Of a stretch of DNA of 64,000 nt, positions 49,401 to 56,480 are shown piece after piece. Every line of letters starts with the position of its first letter. The first letter of the stretch is position 1. The notes beneath the pieces are model-generated. The model had not been told where the DNA came from and did no database searches. It saw only the letters and a program-made list of their open reading frames with translations. The translations under genes were made by a program, and so were the position numbers. Source of the stretch: Paulinella micropora (lineage: Eukaryota > Cercozoa > Imbricatea > Euglyphida); NCBI GenBank assembly GCA_009731375.1, contig BJOX01000261.1, forward strand, positions 281,095-345,094, read 5' to 3'.

Positions 49401-50185
49401 TGAATTGGGCACACGACAATGTCAATTTAAGTTTTGATGCTTATTTTGATGGCACGAACTGGAAATCAAGCCACAGCGGTTCAAACTTTCTAATTCAAAA
49501 AGGTGGAAAACTCGCTTTTTATTATAATTCAGGAACAGCGGTTGGAAACAATATATCTTACACTGAGGCGATTAATATTAATACGTCGGGAGAGTTAGTT
49601 TTACCAACAGCATCCAGCGGTAATTTATTAATACGAAAAAGACCCGCTTCTACTAATGACCCGCAACTATTTTTTAAATCGGGAGGATATACGAATTATG
49701 GTGTAATTGTTTCTTCAACTGGTTTGCTTCATGCTTGGACTACTTCAAACTCTACTACTGGTGAGCCGTCAGGTAGTTATAATTATATCCCGCTAAATGG
49801 TGCTTGGACAAACTCCTCGGACAGGAGGCTAAAATCGGATATTAAAACATTAGACTGCGGTGATTGTTGCGATAAACTAATGAAAATAAATTGTTGTTCA
49901 TATTATTGGAAATCAGATGAGAAGAAAGAAAAAAAAGGCCACGGATTTATTGCGGACGAAGTCAAAAAAGTATTTCCTGAATTTGTATCTGAAAGTGGAA
50001 TGAAAGCAGAGGATGGAGAAGGCTACCTTGAAGGCATAACATATACAAGTTTTATACCGATATTGGTCAGCGGATTTCAACATATGGCGGATAATCTCGG
50101 ACATGTCCGAGATAGGGTAGATAATTTAGAAAAAGAAAATAAAAATCTCATGAATATACTACAAGAAATTAGAGAAAATGGCTAA
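46433..50185 (+). CDS. Long tail fibre with C-terminal S74-type intramolecular chaperone, 1250 residues
   Basis: Intact. Residues 1 to about 130 form an N-terminal head (MNHLGNPWAYHYYGSVIIDE). Many shaft modules follow with KLTGDQTIAG / KLTGNQTITG, LNMGGQSITNVNLVDG and SGLITANAGISTTT repeats, with two larger globular insertions containing GGLELYG-x(n)-AHMQAIT. Near residue 1125 comes the S74 domain: NSSDRRLKSDIKTLD with the Ser and Lys typical of the self-cleaving dyad, and HGFIADEVKKVFPEFV, followed by a terminal coiled coil (NLGHVRDRVDNLEKENKNL). In phages the chaperone trimerises the fibre and is then cleaved off. Its expected role here is host attachment. The end overlaps the next gene by 8 bases. 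Confidence 0.9.
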   Translation: MNHLGNPWAYHYYGSVIIDEDLEVDGVLYGDHIEANSIQARTDDITISSKNNNSSLLISDTGYVSINNEYDLPLADGTANQILKTDGLGNTSFATLTSSYISDFELDKLTDVVITGTPNSNQLLIYSTGQWRNTTSPYLRLDGAFNMTGTLNMGGQSITNVNLVDGVDVSVLDTSVVKLTGNQTITGNKDFVDKISTWYGKPIIVGRSTKGIGATGGLELYGNYGDRTGGAHMQAITSEDIYPTFSLVNLGHGSVGMAFDAYMDSNGWESSYATSSFAIAKVNDKFRFLYGIGSIIGDVVPWDTALEIDTAGLLTAKAITASGLITANAGLNMGGQSITNVNLVDGIDVSTLDTAVVKLIGDQTIAGTKTFSNIINASAGIDMKSQSITNVNLVDGVDVSTLDTSAVKLTGDQTIAGNKKFTSTIEVRGATAPTAFDGIGIAFDTATNIGEIVAQKIATAAYYPIQITGSYVELYAGDNVIATATGTTLSLNNRKITNLATPTATTDGANKSYVDTLDGQNVKLTGNQTIAGIKTYSSGVEITGNLINATTKGTFVVFNSTANIGSIASLDMKTATYYNFEISAKKISFIIDGTIVGWINASGLDCNSSKIANLGTPTLSTDGANKTYVDTLDGQNVKLTGDQTITGIKIFNGSRNDVRALNLLSQADFNNVDIINGGNITYNGARILNQNGGDIFFSQTTGDYQYFLFTLNTASSGTANQRGYVFTNVASDVKGAGLYISKLLDNKSASSDIVRFNNAGGMRFYGALDMNSNNITNGGTITGTTITSTAGISTTTATASGLITANAGISTTTLTASGLLTATGGSSIVIQGNTNGGNTRGIFLWDTGNTNYGIYMAHPTTGKSLVGGTTLPVAGNDFTSFAVRFRVSNSSTDGFIWENSSEQLLMSLNGANGTLWTKGLITASAGISTTTLTTSDKITTALGKPIIIGNSTKGVGSTGGLEIYGTASNVAGAHIQAITTADAYPTFQLLNWAHDNVNLSFDAYFDGTNWKSSHSGSNFLIQKGGKLAFYYNSGTAVGNNISYTEAININTSGELVLPTASSGNLLIRKRPASTNDPQLFFKSGGYTNYGVIVSSTGLLHAWTTSNSTTGEPSGSYNYIPLNGAWTNSSDRRLKSDIKTLDCGDCCDKLMKINCCSYYWKSDEKKEKKGHGFIADEVKKVFPEFVSESGMKAEDGEGYLEGITYTSFIPILVSGFQHMADNLGHVRDRVDNLEKENKNLMNILQEIRENG

Positions 50186-50528
50186 TAATACAACCAGACT
50201 TCACAGACCCCCACCTATCATGGATATGGATGGCGAACTAACTCCAGAATTAAAGTCCCGTGTCCTTGAAGTGGAACTAAAAACAGAAGAGAAAAAAATT
50301 GAAAACGAGATAGAAAATGAATGGAATTGTTGTATGACTAATAAGAAGACTGATAGCAGATTGATTAAATATCTCTTTCAAATGACTATAATCATTGGAA
50401 TAATGATCTTATGTTTAGTGAAATTAAGCGAAAAAAACCTCCCCTGCGAAACTGCGAATGTCTATGTCGGAATACTCACACTTTTGGTTGGTATAGTGCT
50501 TCCTAGCCCGAATGCTTCAAAGAAGTGA
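50178..50528 (+). CDS. Small membrane protein, 116 residues
   Basis: Starts inside the fibre gene end (8-base overlap) with MANNTTRLHRPPPIMDMDGE. A charged helical stretch (SRVLEVELKTEEKKIENEIE) is followed by two hydrophobic segments (MTIIIGIMILCLVKL and YVGILTLLVGIVL) separated by EKNLPCETANV, so two membrane spans with a short loop are likely. It has a degraded homologue in element A at 36427-36709. In B the overlap with the fibre gene suggests coupled expression. It may sit in an internal membrane or act in entry or exit; this is not established. Confidence 0.7.
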   Translation: MANNTTRLHRPPPIMDMDGELTPELKSRVLEVELKTEEKKIENEIENEWNCCMTNKKTDSRLIKYLFQMTIIIGIMILCLVKLSEKNLPCETANVYVGILTLLVGIVLPSPNASKK

Positions 50529-50792
50529 GCATTCGTATATATGTGTCATATACCACATAGCATCCAATGTTGGATTTTCATTAAAATTCAACATATCGCA
50601 CATTAATGGTAGGGCTTCATCAAAACTAATACACCAATCTGACATTGGCTTATACACACATTTAAATTTGGTATCTATACCTTTTTGAATACAATAAACA
50701 CAACTTATATTCTTTTTTTCACTTATCCGTGAGTAAAAGTCGCAGGCAGTCCGCGACATAACCGAGCACACGAAGAGCAATATTAACAACAT
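50517..50792 (-). CDS. Small Cys-rich secreted-type protein, 91 residues (B copy)
   Basis: Minus strand, ATG at 50792, starting with a short hydrophobic signal (MLLILLFVCSVMS) and then TACDFYSRISEKK, CVYCIQKGIDTKFKCVYKP, MSDWCISFDEALPL and a tail ending HIYECSLL. The cysteine pattern and the KFKCVYKPMSDWC core are shared with the element A copy. Its end overlaps the convergent membrane-protein gene by 12 bases. A disulfide-rich extracytoplasmic protein is likely; the family is not recognised. Confidence 0.65.
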   Translation of the reverse strand: MLLILLFVCSVMSRTACDFYSRISEKKNISCVYCIQKGIDTKFKCVYKPMSDWCISFDEALPLMCDMLNFNENPTLDAMWYMTHIYECSLL

Positions 50793-50811
50793 ATATTATA
50801 ATATTCATAAT

Positions 50812-51075
50812 TTACCAAAGTAAGTGATATGCCCAATATGCGGGTTGGTTTTTGTTTAAATATGCGGGCTTTCCATCCTTTGTTTTAATTGCTTGATGTC
50901 TGGCACGATAACTTTCCCGTCTGTCTTCGTCTTGATGTTTGGTATAATCTGAATAACCAGATGCACCAAAGTTGATGCGACGGCCGTTATAGACGACATA
51001 ATACTTTTTTCCTTTCACTTTACTCTCGCCGAAGTCTGTCGCGCCCAATGACAAGGCTTTCTCTCGTAGCCCCAT
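50812..51075 (-). CDS. DUF5754-like small basic protein, 87 residues
   Basis: Minus strand, ATG at 51075, preceded by a TATATAAT run. The sequence VKGKKYYVVYNGRRINFGASGYSDYT followed by HQDEDRRESYRARHQ and a C-terminal PAYWAYHLLW is the pattern I associate with DUF5754-type small proteins widespread in nucleocytoviruses and PLVs (KYYVxYxGKxIxFGxxGYxDFTxHKD, then a Trp-rich end). Function unknown. It abuts the 72-residue gene upstream. Confidence 0.65.
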   Translation of the reverse strand: MGLREKALSLGATDFGESKVKGKKYYVVYNGRRINFGASGYSDYTKHQDEDRRESYRARHQAIKTKDGKPAYLNKNQPAYWAYHLLW

Positions 51076-51293
51076 TATATATTATCTTTCTCTTTAATTA
51101 TATTATTGTAAATCGTCTCCCGTTGCTTATCCGTCAGTGGCAGGCGGTAAAGGATATTTTCAGGTTTTCTAAAAACGGCAGGGTTTTTATTCACCAAGTT
51201 CTGAGTGATGCGGATTTGGTCAATTTCCTTCCCTAGCCTTTCCAACTCTTCAAGTTGTTGCTCGTCCTTGCTTTTTTCTTTTTTATTTTCCAT
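51075..51293 (-). CDS. Small charged helical protein, 72 residues
   Basis: Minus strand. I chose the ATG at 51293 (MENKKEKSKDEQQLEEL) because it directly follows a TTATATATC motif. An earlier in-frame ATG at 51371 would lie inside the divergent PLA2 gene and translate the promoter. The product is a charged helix (LERLGKEIDQIRITQNLVNK) with FRKPENILYRLPLTDKQRETIYNNI. Its last base overlaps the start of the DUF5754-like gene, so the pair is probably co-transcribed. Not recognised. Confidence 0.55.
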   Translation of the reverse strand: MENKKEKSKDEQQLEELERLGKEIDQIRITQNLVNKNPAVFRKPENILYRLPLTDKQRETIYNNIIKEKDNI

Positions 51294-51317
51294 GATATAT
51301 AATAGCGGATATAAAAA

Positions 51318-54300
51318 ATGCCACACGAAAAACCATTTTTCGCATACTATGGCAAAATTAAACGGGAACATAAGTTTTTGTTGAATGAAGGAGACGACAC
51401 TGCATGGGCTGAAGGAATTCGTGAAGGTATCCGTAATCAGGCCTATGAGATGCTTAGAACGGATAGATTATTGGATGCTTCAACAAAGAGGGGGAATACT
51501 ATGGAAGATTTAAAAGACAGGATTAGTGCCTTGGACAATAAACAAGCAATTTATGCAAATATGAATTACGACGAACTGAAAGCACACCTTCAAGATGACG
51601 GCATTGATATGAAAGAATTTGAAAGAAAACACGGAACTGCCCCCATGAACGAACAAATGATTGAAATGCGAAAATTAGCAATGGCTACCGATAAATATGA
51701 TATAGCGCACATAGAAGACAATATCCAGCAAATGAAGCGAGATATAGCGCAATTGGTGAAACAAGGATACAGAGAAGAAGAACTAAAACAATTAACTGAT
51801 AAGGGCTTAACATATATGAAAAACAAAGGCAACAAAGACAAAACTCGTCCAATACGAAGAGAGGATAGAAAGCAAGCGGAGCAAGATTACAAAGAATGGA
51901 AAGAAAACCGAGAAGAGTGGGAGAGAAAACACCCAGACGATGCTTTAATAGAAGCACAGGTAGGCGACGAACACAAGATGCTTGTGCCACGAATAGGTGA
52001 TGACCCCCGAAGTGTAGAAAGATTTGTTAATGCTATTATTAGAAGTATTCAAGAGATAATTATGAGCCCCAGACTTAATAGATTACTTAACCTTGCTACA
52101 GGTGTTGGGCGATATGGTGTGAGCAGGCTAGCGTGGGGGCAGATATTGAGATTAATTGCCAACAATCCACAACTACGTGCGATGAATGTTGGATTACTTG
52201 GAAGAAGAAGATCAGATGCTTTAAATACCATTTTGCTAGCACTAGCAAGAAATGAAGTGCCAGAGGGTTTGCCTCCTCCTAACCCTCGTCTGATCGCAAG
52301 CGGACAGCAAAGAATAGGTGATTATGTGTTAAAGGATATGTTGAGAAGATTAGGCTTACAGGTATCAACAATGATGGCGTGGCAGACATTTAAAGCAGGT
52401 GTTGAAGGCACTGCAAAGGTTGGTTTTGGCGCATTTCTATATCACATATACAGCGTATGGTCTGCTCAACCAGATGCTCTCATTAAGTTGGAAGAAGAAC
52501 GAATTCATACCGAAGGAAGTAATTATAATGGTGGAGGCACACGAGTGGAAAGCCGTCTTCAATTAGAAGATAGAACTCGTGGCAAGTTTCCTTACATTCT
52601 CCCAGCAGATGCTTTGGATTTAGTTGCTTTTGAACATGATTTATTGTATGCTACTGGTGATAAAAATGTCCAAAACTTCGCCGACCAACGATACTTTGAA
52701 AGAATTACCAATATGAGCGATTATCTAACGAGTAATGGATTGGCTACGGCCGAAGTTGCCAAGAGTATTTCTGACAATTACAACTCAAGGTTTTCAAAAG
52801 CAGATATATCTAAAATGGCATTACAAGCACAAGGGAGAGTCCGCAGTGGAGTATCATATTTGGACGCGATGAAATTCTGGAAAACTATTAAATTAACACC
52901 TCCAGATGCGAAGTATAACGGATTTATAGGCGATGTAGATAAAACATTAATGTCTATGATTGGGGTTATGAATAATGTGGGCGGTTTTGATAAGGATGCC
53001 ACATTTAAAGTAAATAAAGTGGTAAATCCCGCTACATTTAATAAACAATATGAAAACTTGGTGAATTCGTTTAATCAAATGGTTAAATCACAAGAAAAAG
53101 CGGATGGTGTGAAAGGATATTCTCTTATCGCACCAGCAAATGAAACTACAATTAATAATTTTATAGAAAAAATAAATACAAAAGATATTCCACCAAGTAT
53201 AGAAAAAGATATAAATCTTAGTGTTGAAGTCCCGATCGCATACTCAGACGATATGGTAGTAGCAGATACTATTGGACTGGGCAATAACTTGCTCATACTT
53301 GATGATAAAGGTGCCCAAACGAGGCACTTAAAGGGATTTGTTAAATCGTTGAGAGAGAAAACTGGAAAGAAAATTAAACTTTCTAATTATGACGATCCAA
53401 AAGTTGGATGGGAAGAGGCCATTAAACAGGCACTAAATCAAGGTGCTAGTATATCAGACGTAGCAGATGCGGATGATATTTTGGATAAGAGAATTTACGA
53501 AGAAATGCGGGGTAAATTGACACCAGAACAAATGAAGCAATTGGAGGATTTAGAATTGAAGGATAGTCAAGTTGAAAAAACTAATCCACCGCAAGCAACA
53601 CCAGCGCCACCGCAAGCAACACCCGCACCTGCCCCACAGCAAGCAACACCCGCACCAGAACCACCAGCGACACCCGCACCCGCACCCGCACCATTGCCAG
53701 TGCCACTAGTGCCAAGAACAGGCGGATTTGTTGAAGAACCTGTTCAACCGCCACAGACTGATATAAAAAACGAAGAACAACCAAATGTTGCCAATGACCA
53801 AATGGTAGATAGTATGAGAAGCATTGATAAATTGGTTGATAAAATTATGGGAAAATCGCCCGCCGATGAAAGAGAAGACTTAATGGCACTTATCCGTTTT
53901 CTTATGCCAAGTGATCAGAATGGAGGTATCGGCACTTCAAAAACTAATCCACTTATTAAAGGCAACGAACAAAGACGCGATCGTATGCTGGCAACTAAAA
54001 ATGATTTTGAATTGTTAGATAACACAATCTACAACAACACAAACAACAATTTTATGCTTAATAGATACAATAGAGCCGTTATTCAACAACGAATGAGAGA
54101 GACACGAGAATTACCAAAAATGAAGCGCAAACTAACACGAAACTTCTCAGCGGAAATCCCGCGACAAGTTCAAACTCGTCCAGAAAGAAAAGATTTTAAA
54201 CCGCTCGTCAATCCTCCAAGTAATTATGCTTTTGGTAGTCCTTACTCTCCTTATTTCTATAATTATGCTTCACCACCTCAACCATTTGGTGCCGAATATG

Positions 54301-54341
54301 ATAATTATAGATATAATCCAAACTATTTTCAAAACCCATAG
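51318..54341 (+). CDS. Large virion protein with phospholipase A2-like domain, 1007 residues
   Basis: Intact; the ATG follows GATATAAAAA. Residues 1-240 are charged and coiled-coil-like (MKRDIAQLVKQGYREEELKQ). Around residues 400-455 lies a PLA2-like core: YNGGGTRVESRL resembles a calcium-binding loop, and PADALDLVAFEHDLLYATGD carries the His-Asp pair and following Tyr of the catalytic helix, with NFADQRYFERI after it. This is the arrangement of parvovirus VP1-type and polinton PLA2 domains, used to breach membranes during entry. Residues about 750-800 are a Pro/Ala/Thr-rich linker (ATPAPEPPATPAPAPAPLP). The C-terminus is Tyr/Pro/Asn-rich (YSPYFYNYASPPQPFG). It precedes the ATPase gene by 6 bases. 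Confidence 0.8.
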   Translation: MPHEKPFFAYYGKIKREHKFLLNEGDDTAWAEGIREGIRNQAYEMLRTDRLLDASTKRGNTMEDLKDRISALDNKQAIYANMNYDELKAHLQDDGIDMKEFERKHGTAPMNEQMIEMRKLAMATDKYDIAHIEDNIQQMKRDIAQLVKQGYREEELKQLTDKGLTYMKNKGNKDKTRPIRREDRKQAEQDYKEWKENREEWERKHPDDALIEAQVGDEHKMLVPRIGDDPRSVERFVNAIIRSIQEIIMSPRLNRLLNLATGVGRYGVSRLAWGQILRLIANNPQLRAMNVGLLGRRRSDALNTILLALARNEVPEGLPPPNPRLIASGQQRIGDYVLKDMLRRLGLQVSTMMAWQTFKAGVEGTAKVGFGAFLYHIYSVWSAQPDALIKLEEERIHTEGSNYNGGGTRVESRLQLEDRTRGKFPYILPADALDLVAFEHDLLYATGDKNVQNFADQRYFERITNMSDYLTSNGLATAEVAKSISDNYNSRFSKADISKMALQAQGRVRSGVSYLDAMKFWKTIKLTPPDAKYNGFIGDVDKTLMSMIGVMNNVGGFDKDATFKVNKVVNPATFNKQYENLVNSFNQMVKSQEKADGVKGYSLIAPANETTINNFIEKINTKDIPPSIEKDINLSVEVPIAYSDDMVVADTIGLGNNLLILDDKGAQTRHLKGFVKSLREKTGKKIKLSNYDDPKVGWEEAIKQALNQGASISDVADADDILDKRIYEEMRGKLTPEQMKQLEDLELKDSQVEKTNPPQATPAPPQATPAPAPQQATPAPEPPATPAPAPAPLPVPLVPRTGGFVEEPVQPPQTDIKNEEQPNVANDQMVDSMRSIDKLVDKIMGKSPADEREDLMALIRFLMPSDQNGGIGTSKTNPLIKGNEQRRDRMLATKNDFELLDNTIYNNTNNNFMLNRYNRAVIQQRMRETRELPKMKRKLTRNFSAEIPRQVQTRPERKDFKPLVNPPSNYAFGSPYSPYFYNYASPPQPFGAEYDNYRYNPNYFQNP

Positions 54342-54347
54342 TATAAG

Positions 54348-55250
54348 ATGCCGAGGTCTATATATAAAGGATTAATAGCCAACAAGTTGCCACGAAAAAC
54401 ACTTTTGAAGCAGAGTCTGGAGAAAACCAACATAGAAAAAGCACACGAGGAATTTACTATTGACAGGCCAGTAATAACAGAGTTAGATAGCAAAAAACCG
54501 CCCAAATTTCACAATGACTTGGAAATACAACCAATTAAAACACAAAGAGATAGCGTTGAATTGCTCCCTATTCAAAAAGAAGGAATATTGCCAGCAATGG
54601 GGACTATGGTTATATGCGCCAGCACTGGCGGAGGTAAATCAGTTATGATTTGTAATCTACTCGCAAAAAAGAACATGTTGAAAGGTTTTTATGATAGAAT
54701 AGTCGTATTTTGCTTAAGCCCGTGCCCGATTTTAGAAGACACTCTCAAGTTAAAAAAAGAAGACATAATCAAAGAAGATAGGCCTGAGTTAATGAGAGAC
54801 ATATTAACTAAACAAAAAGAACTGATTAAAACTAAAGGTTTTAAGAAAGCACCAAAGATATTATTGTTATTGGATGACATCGCACAAAGTAAGACTTTTC
54901 TCAAATCAGAAGTGCTTACTGAGTTGTTTTTCGCTTCAACACACGCCAAAGTATCCGTGTGGGTAGCAACTCAAAGTTATACACAACTTCCGCGACGAGT
55001 AAGAATTAACTGCCATTGGATGATTATTTTTAACGGAGTGAGGCGGAGCGAACTTGACAGACTGGCGGATGAATATGAAAGCCCTTTTCTAACAAAAAAA
55101 GAATTTTACAAAATGGTTAAATATGCTACGGCAGAACCTTATTCGTTTCTGGCAATCAATAACACCGTCAGCGATAGAACAGCCCAATTTAGAAAGAATT
55201 TCTCCACAATATTACGACTAAACAAGGACAGAGATATGACCAATTTGTGA
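54348..55250 (+). CDS. A32-type DNA-packaging ATPase, 300 residues (element B)
   Basis: Intact. Walker A is ASTGGGKS at residues 91-98 and Walker B is ILLLLDD at 171-177. Between them lies FYDRIVVFCLSPCPILEDT, and after Walker B the polar sensor region VWVATQSYTQLPRRVRINCHW. This is the FtsK/HerA-like A32 layout found in NCLDVs, virophages and PLVs, where the enzyme drives genome packaging into the capsid. The C-terminus has YATAEPYSFLAINNTVSDR. The start is 6 bases behind the PLA2 gene, and the stop lies within a 24-nt palindrome. The element A ATPase has a different Walker A (RKKSGKTT) and spacing. Confidence 0.9.
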   Translation: MPRSIYKGLIANKLPRKTLLKQSLEKTNIEKAHEEFTIDRPVITELDSKKPPKFHNDLEIQPIKTQRDSVELLPIQKEGILPAMGTMVICASTGGGKSVMICNLLAKKNMLKGFYDRIVVFCLSPCPILEDTLKLKKEDIIKEDRPELMRDILTKQKELIKTKGFKKAPKILLLLDDIAQSKTFLKSEVLTELFFASTHAKVSVWVATQSYTQLPRRVRINCHWMIIFNGVRRSELDRLADEYESPFLTKKEFYKMVKYATAEPYSFLAINNTVSDRTAQFRKNFSTILRLNKDRDMTNL

Positions 55251-55267
55251 TTGAATTCAATCACAAA
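55244..55267. terminator. Perfect 24-nt palindrome at the end of the ATPase gene
   Basis: TTTGTGATTGAA followed by its exact reverse complement TTCAATCACAAA. It contains the last codon and the stop codon of the ATPase gene. Likely a transcript 3'-end hairpin by position. Confidence 0.6.
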
Positions 55268-55344
55268 CTAATTTATAAACTAATTCAATTAAAAAGTTTT
55301 TTTGTTTCATAATAATATAATAATATCTATCATATATAATAGAT

Positions 55345-55953
55345 ATGTCAGCACAGAAACTATATGCGACCCCTTATCATCAAGCAATGTCAATTTGGTA
55401 TAAAGAAAATGGACAAGGCAAACTCACAACAATTCGTAAGGGAACACCCGAACATGTGGCAATCAAAAAAATAGAAGAGGGTATTAAGAGTGGTAAGATT
55501 AAAAGTCTAATCCGTCCAAAAGCACCTAGGGTAAAGAAAACACTTAACGAACCTATTGCCAGCGGACAACCTGACCAAATGCCAAATGAAGCATTGAAAA
55601 GAAAAGCACCAGACATAGCATCAGCGAATAATTCATCTCCCGAACCAAATGCGAAACCAGTTGAAATGTCTCCAGCACCTAAGGTTGAACATTCTTTGCC
55701 AAAGTCCGTCAATCCAACTCCTGTTTCTGTGCCAAAACAAACTACTACAACACCAGCGAGTAAGATAGAAGCGATAGAAGATGCTTCTAAAGAGACACCG
55801 CCACCAGAAAAAAATAAAAAACCTAAAAAACCAGCACAAGTATCAGATAATAACACTATTAATCAAGCCATGGTTGATTTAATGAAAATAAAAGAGGAGA
55901 GAATTACACACAAGAATTTACAAATTATGAAAAAAATAATTAGAGGAGAATAA
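55345..55953 (+). CDS. Basic Pro/Lys-rich protein, 202 residues
   Basis: Intact; the ATG follows CATATATAATAGAT. The N-terminal 60 residues look folded (LYATPYHQAMSIWYKENGQG, VAIKKIEEGIKSGKIKSLIR). The middle is Pro/Ala/Ser/Lys-rich and probably disordered, and the C-terminus is helical (NQAMVDLMKIKEERITHKNL). It lies between the ATPase and the capsid gene, a position often taken by core or scaffold proteins. DNA binding is plausible from its charge but not shown. Not recognised as a family. Confidence 0.6.
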   Translation: MSAQKLYATPYHQAMSIWYKENGQGKLTTIRKGTPEHVAIKKIEEGIKSGKIKSLIRPKAPRVKKTLNEPIASGQPDQMPNEALKRKAPDIASANNSSPEPNAKPVEMSPAPKVEHSLPKSVNPTPVSVPKQTTTTPASKIEAIEDASKETPPPEKNKKPKKPAQVSDNNTINQAMVDLMKIKEERITHKNLQIMKKIIRGE

Positions 55954-55965
55954 AATATATATTTA

Positions 55966-55996
55966 AAGTTGATTTAAATTAGAAAAAAATCAACTT
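55966..55996. terminator. Hairpin AAGTTGATTT / AAATCAACTT
   Basis: Ten-bp arms around an A-rich loop between the 202- and 132-residue genes. The arm sequence recurs at 60323-60376, on both sides of a gap. Confidence 0.55.
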
Positions 55997-56007
55997 ACAT
56001 ATATACG

Positions 56008-56406
56008 ATGATTAAAAACACACACGCCTCCAATAGATTGTCTAACGAGTTTATTAACAAACTCAACGAAGGAAACCGACCCGCGAGTGATGGATTTCAA
56101 TTAAATCAGTTTGAATTGTGGAGTAGTCATGGCGCCCCGTTAGTTAATCAACCATTAACCGAATTTGGCGACCTTGTCCCGCATGAGAAGAGCACCATTC
56201 AAAACACATTAACAGACATTTCTGATAAGAAAGGAACTGCCGATGTGGTTGATTTGGACACCGCCGTTAGCAGTTTGGCTTATTTAAAGAAAGCGGTTCA
56301 AAATGCTGAGGCAAGAGAGTTTCAATTGACTTCACCACAAGACGCAAGACTTGCCAATATACAAAATTCAGTTGATATTATTAGACAATCCGTTTCAGGT
56401 GAATAA
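56008..56406 (+). CDS. Hypothetical protein upstream of the capsid gene, 132 residues
   Basis: Intact; the ATG follows ACATATATACG. It starts MIKNTHASNRLSNEFINKLN, continues FQLNQFELWSSHGAPLVNQP and ends in a helical part (VSSLAYLKKAVQNAEAREFQ, ARLANIQNSVDIIRQSV). It is soluble, lacks cysteine and a signal, and sits directly before the major capsid gene. A small virion or assembly protein is likely from position only. Confidence 0.6.
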   Translation: MIKNTHASNRLSNEFINKLNEGNRPASDGFQLNQFELWSSHGAPLVNQPLTEFGDLVPHEKSTIQNTLTDISDKKGTADVVDLDTAVSSLAYLKKAVQNAEAREFQLTSPQDARLANIQNSVDIIRQSVSGE

Positions 56407-56480
56407 TTATTTATTTTTAAATTCTATATTTTTTATTAGTATAATAAGCAGTGTAAAACTACAACCACAACAACAAAAAA
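56407..56480 (+). promoter_or_regulatory. Capsid gene leader with A/C-rich end (element B)
   Basis: TTTTTTATTAGTATAATAAG is followed by a leader ending ACAACCACAACAACAAAAAA before the ATG at 56481. Other B genes have a TATA-like motif 5-12 bases from the ATG, whereas this gene has a longer, G-poor leader, as does the element A capsid gene. Confidence 0.4.
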
